From Metarhizium brunneum (taxonomy: Eukaryota; Ascomycota; Sordariomycetes; Hypocreales; Clavicipitaceae): a DNA stretch of 64,000 nt. The stretch spans positions 3,286,001 to 3,350,000 of the forward strand of contig NC_089425.1 of assembly GCF_013426205.1 (NCBI RefSeq), in the 5' to 3' direction. A program made the translations under genes and the position numbers. The notes under the pieces were generated by a model. The model saw nothing but the letters and a program-made list of their open reading frames with translations. It searched no databases and was not told the origin of the DNA. Shown piece after piece: positions 62,765 through 64,000 of this stretch (the stretch's first letter is position 1; each line of letters opens with the position of its first letter).

Positions 62765-64000
62765 CTATTCCTTCTTGCTCTCGTCGGAGGTCGATTTGGG
62801 CTTGGCTTCCTTCTTCTCATCCTGCTGCTCGGATACAGCCGCTGAAGCCTTGACGATTTCTTTACCAGATTTTGACTGGGTTTCTGGTTCTTGTTTCGAT
62901 TCGGCGGCTGCGGCGTCAGCGGTGGAGGTCGGGGCATGTTCTTTCTCTTTTGATGTCGAGTTATTCTTAGACACTTGACTCTCGAGGTCTTTGTCTTCGT
63001 CGGCGTTATCGAACAATTCGGTATCATCTGAATCGGTGAGAACCTCTGTGCCATCGCCGAGAAAGATTATTCGGCCTCGGTACCCACCAACGCCGAAGCT
63101 TTTGCCCTTGTTCTCCGCATCCATCTCATAGCCACTGTCACTATCTTCGTAGTTGTGGTGGACGCCAGGACCACGGAACTCGGCTAATACGAGTAAAAAG
63201 AACAGTTGTCAGCTTAAACTTTTGATGAGAGCCAATGGCATACACAAAGTCCACTCAGGGGCCGGTCTATTTTTGTGTATTGGGGAGGGTTATGCGCACC
63301 ATATTCTGGGGGGGCGCAAGGGCCGTCTCCGTTTGCGACGCGCTTGGCGATCTCCTCGTACCATTGCTCCTTGGTCTTGCCATTGAGAAACCCGATAATG
63401 GACATGGTCATGTTATCGCAGCCGACACCGCCCGTTTCCGAGTTTGAAGCCAGGCAGTTGTCCATCATGTTCTCGCAGATCTTATCCAGATCCTGCTTCG
63501 CGGCGATGCCACGTCTGACAAACTCGACAACAGCCTGTGAAGATTGGCAATCCCAGATACCTAGGATAATTTGTCAATGCTAATTTCCTTTGGGCCATAG
63601 AGGTGCCACTCCCAACGTGCTTGTGACTTACCATCGCAAGCAAGGACCAAGAATTCGTCTTCGTCCGTGAGCTCGTGTTCTTCGACGTCGGGGAATGCGG
63701 TAACAATTTGCTGCTCCGGGGGCAGCTCGGCGCTCTTCTTGAATTCAAAGTCACCAATGGCGCGTGACAAAGCCAGGTTGCCGTTGACACGCCCAAAGTC
63801 GACGAAGCCACCGGCGGCCGTGATTCGGTTCTTTTCGTCTAAATGAGAAAAAAGATGGAAGTCAGGCACCAGTACATCTCCATCTAAAGGGTAAATGCCG
63901 CGGTAGGGCACTCAGAATTAAAGGTGGTGTTAACGAACTCTCAAGTTGAGGCTTGTGGTCCTGAGACATGGGCTTTGCCCGGCCTTTGATACCCAACACA
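62765..64000 (-). CDS. Protein phosphatase 2C, Ptc2/Ptc3 type (5' end outside window)
   Basis: Mn/Mg-dependent Ser/Thr phosphatase acting on stress MAP kinase and checkpoint pathways in related fungi. Visible exons, 5' to 3': 63939-64000 (partial), 63632-63838, 63300-63560 and 62765-63183. The joined frame reads [19 protein letters not shown], then [52 protein letters not shown] (metal-binding Asp) and [15 protein letters not shown] (second Asp). Conserved [19 protein letters not shown] leads to the C-terminal extension of Ptc2/3, which is acidic, rich in Lys, Glu and Ser, and ends SDESKKE. All visible catalytic residues are intact. The N-terminal third (with the RxxMED motif) lies beyond base 64000. 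Introns of 116, 71 and 100 bp have GT...AG ends. Confidence 0.93.

Overview
The window is nuclear DNA of a filamentous ascomycete, most likely a sordariomycete and plausibly Hypocreales. The basis is short introns (about 53-225 bp) with GT...AG ends and CTAAC/CTGAC-like branch sites, a fused HisHF (HIS7), fungus-restricted families (Vps62, Vac7, a HET-domain protein, DysF/Mug65-like, a CWH-like protein), CT-rich leaders, and short AT-rich patches flanked by inverted repeats that differ mostly by transitions, as repeat-induced point mutation (RIP) would leave. No bacterial or viral genes and no clear secondary-metabolite cluster are visible.

Layout, left to right. 1-917: 3' end of an NPF-motif protein, probably an ArfGAP. 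2170-3222: ornithine decarboxylase antizyme, with an intact UCC-UGA +1 frameshift site. 3726-5512 (-): HIS7. 6169-7415: TFIIIC tau55-like subunit. 7748-9658 (-): secreted S33-type hydrolase. 9.7-13.0 kb: gene-poor, with an inverted-repeat AT-rich element. 13024-14604: Vps62. 15814-16590: small secreted protein. 17416-20247 (-): large unknown protein with a Cys/His cluster. 20.2-24.2 kb: gene-poor, with one candidate small membrane protein. 24232-25899 (-): conserved unknown. 26-28.5 kb: gene-poor. 28554-30556: divergent ribosomal protein pair, uL16/Rpl10 (-) and eL30/Rpl30 (+). 32533-34466: coiled-coil protein. 37970-39624: argininosuccinate lyase with an unusual signature loop. 40.7-41.1 kb: relic of a zinc-finger gene. 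43027-45742: Vac7. 46301-47000: a 700-bp element with perfect terminal inverted repeats. 47401-48640 (-) and 48963-51740 (+): divergent DIM1 and Prp1/Prp6. 52055-52694 (-): small CWH-like protein. 53394-53625: MITE-like element. 54853-56374: DysF protein. 57323-59173 (-): HET-domain protein. 59610-61997: mitochondrial PPR-like protein. 62765-64000 (-): PP2C phosphatase, cut by the window end.

The genes are mostly independent housekeeping loci rather than a pathway. Recurring functions are amino-acid and polyamine metabolism (HIS7, argininosuccinate lyase, antizyme), ribosome production (Rpl10, Rpl30, Dim1, TFIIIC subunit), splicing (Prp1/Prp6) and vacuole/endosome traffic (Vps62, Vac7, NPF protein). 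Three divergent pairs share short intergenic regions of 322-436 bp.

The most interesting items are the antizyme recoding site, the diverged argininosuccinate lyase with a hairpin-like inverted repeat in its promoter, four inverted-repeat elements with AT-rich interiors, a strongly over-represented intergenic 9-mer (TACTCCGTA), a frameshifted zinc-finger relic, and a telomere-like repeat in the promoter of the HET gene. All exon boundaries were assigned by eye from reading frame, splice consensus and family knowledge; none was tested with transcripts.
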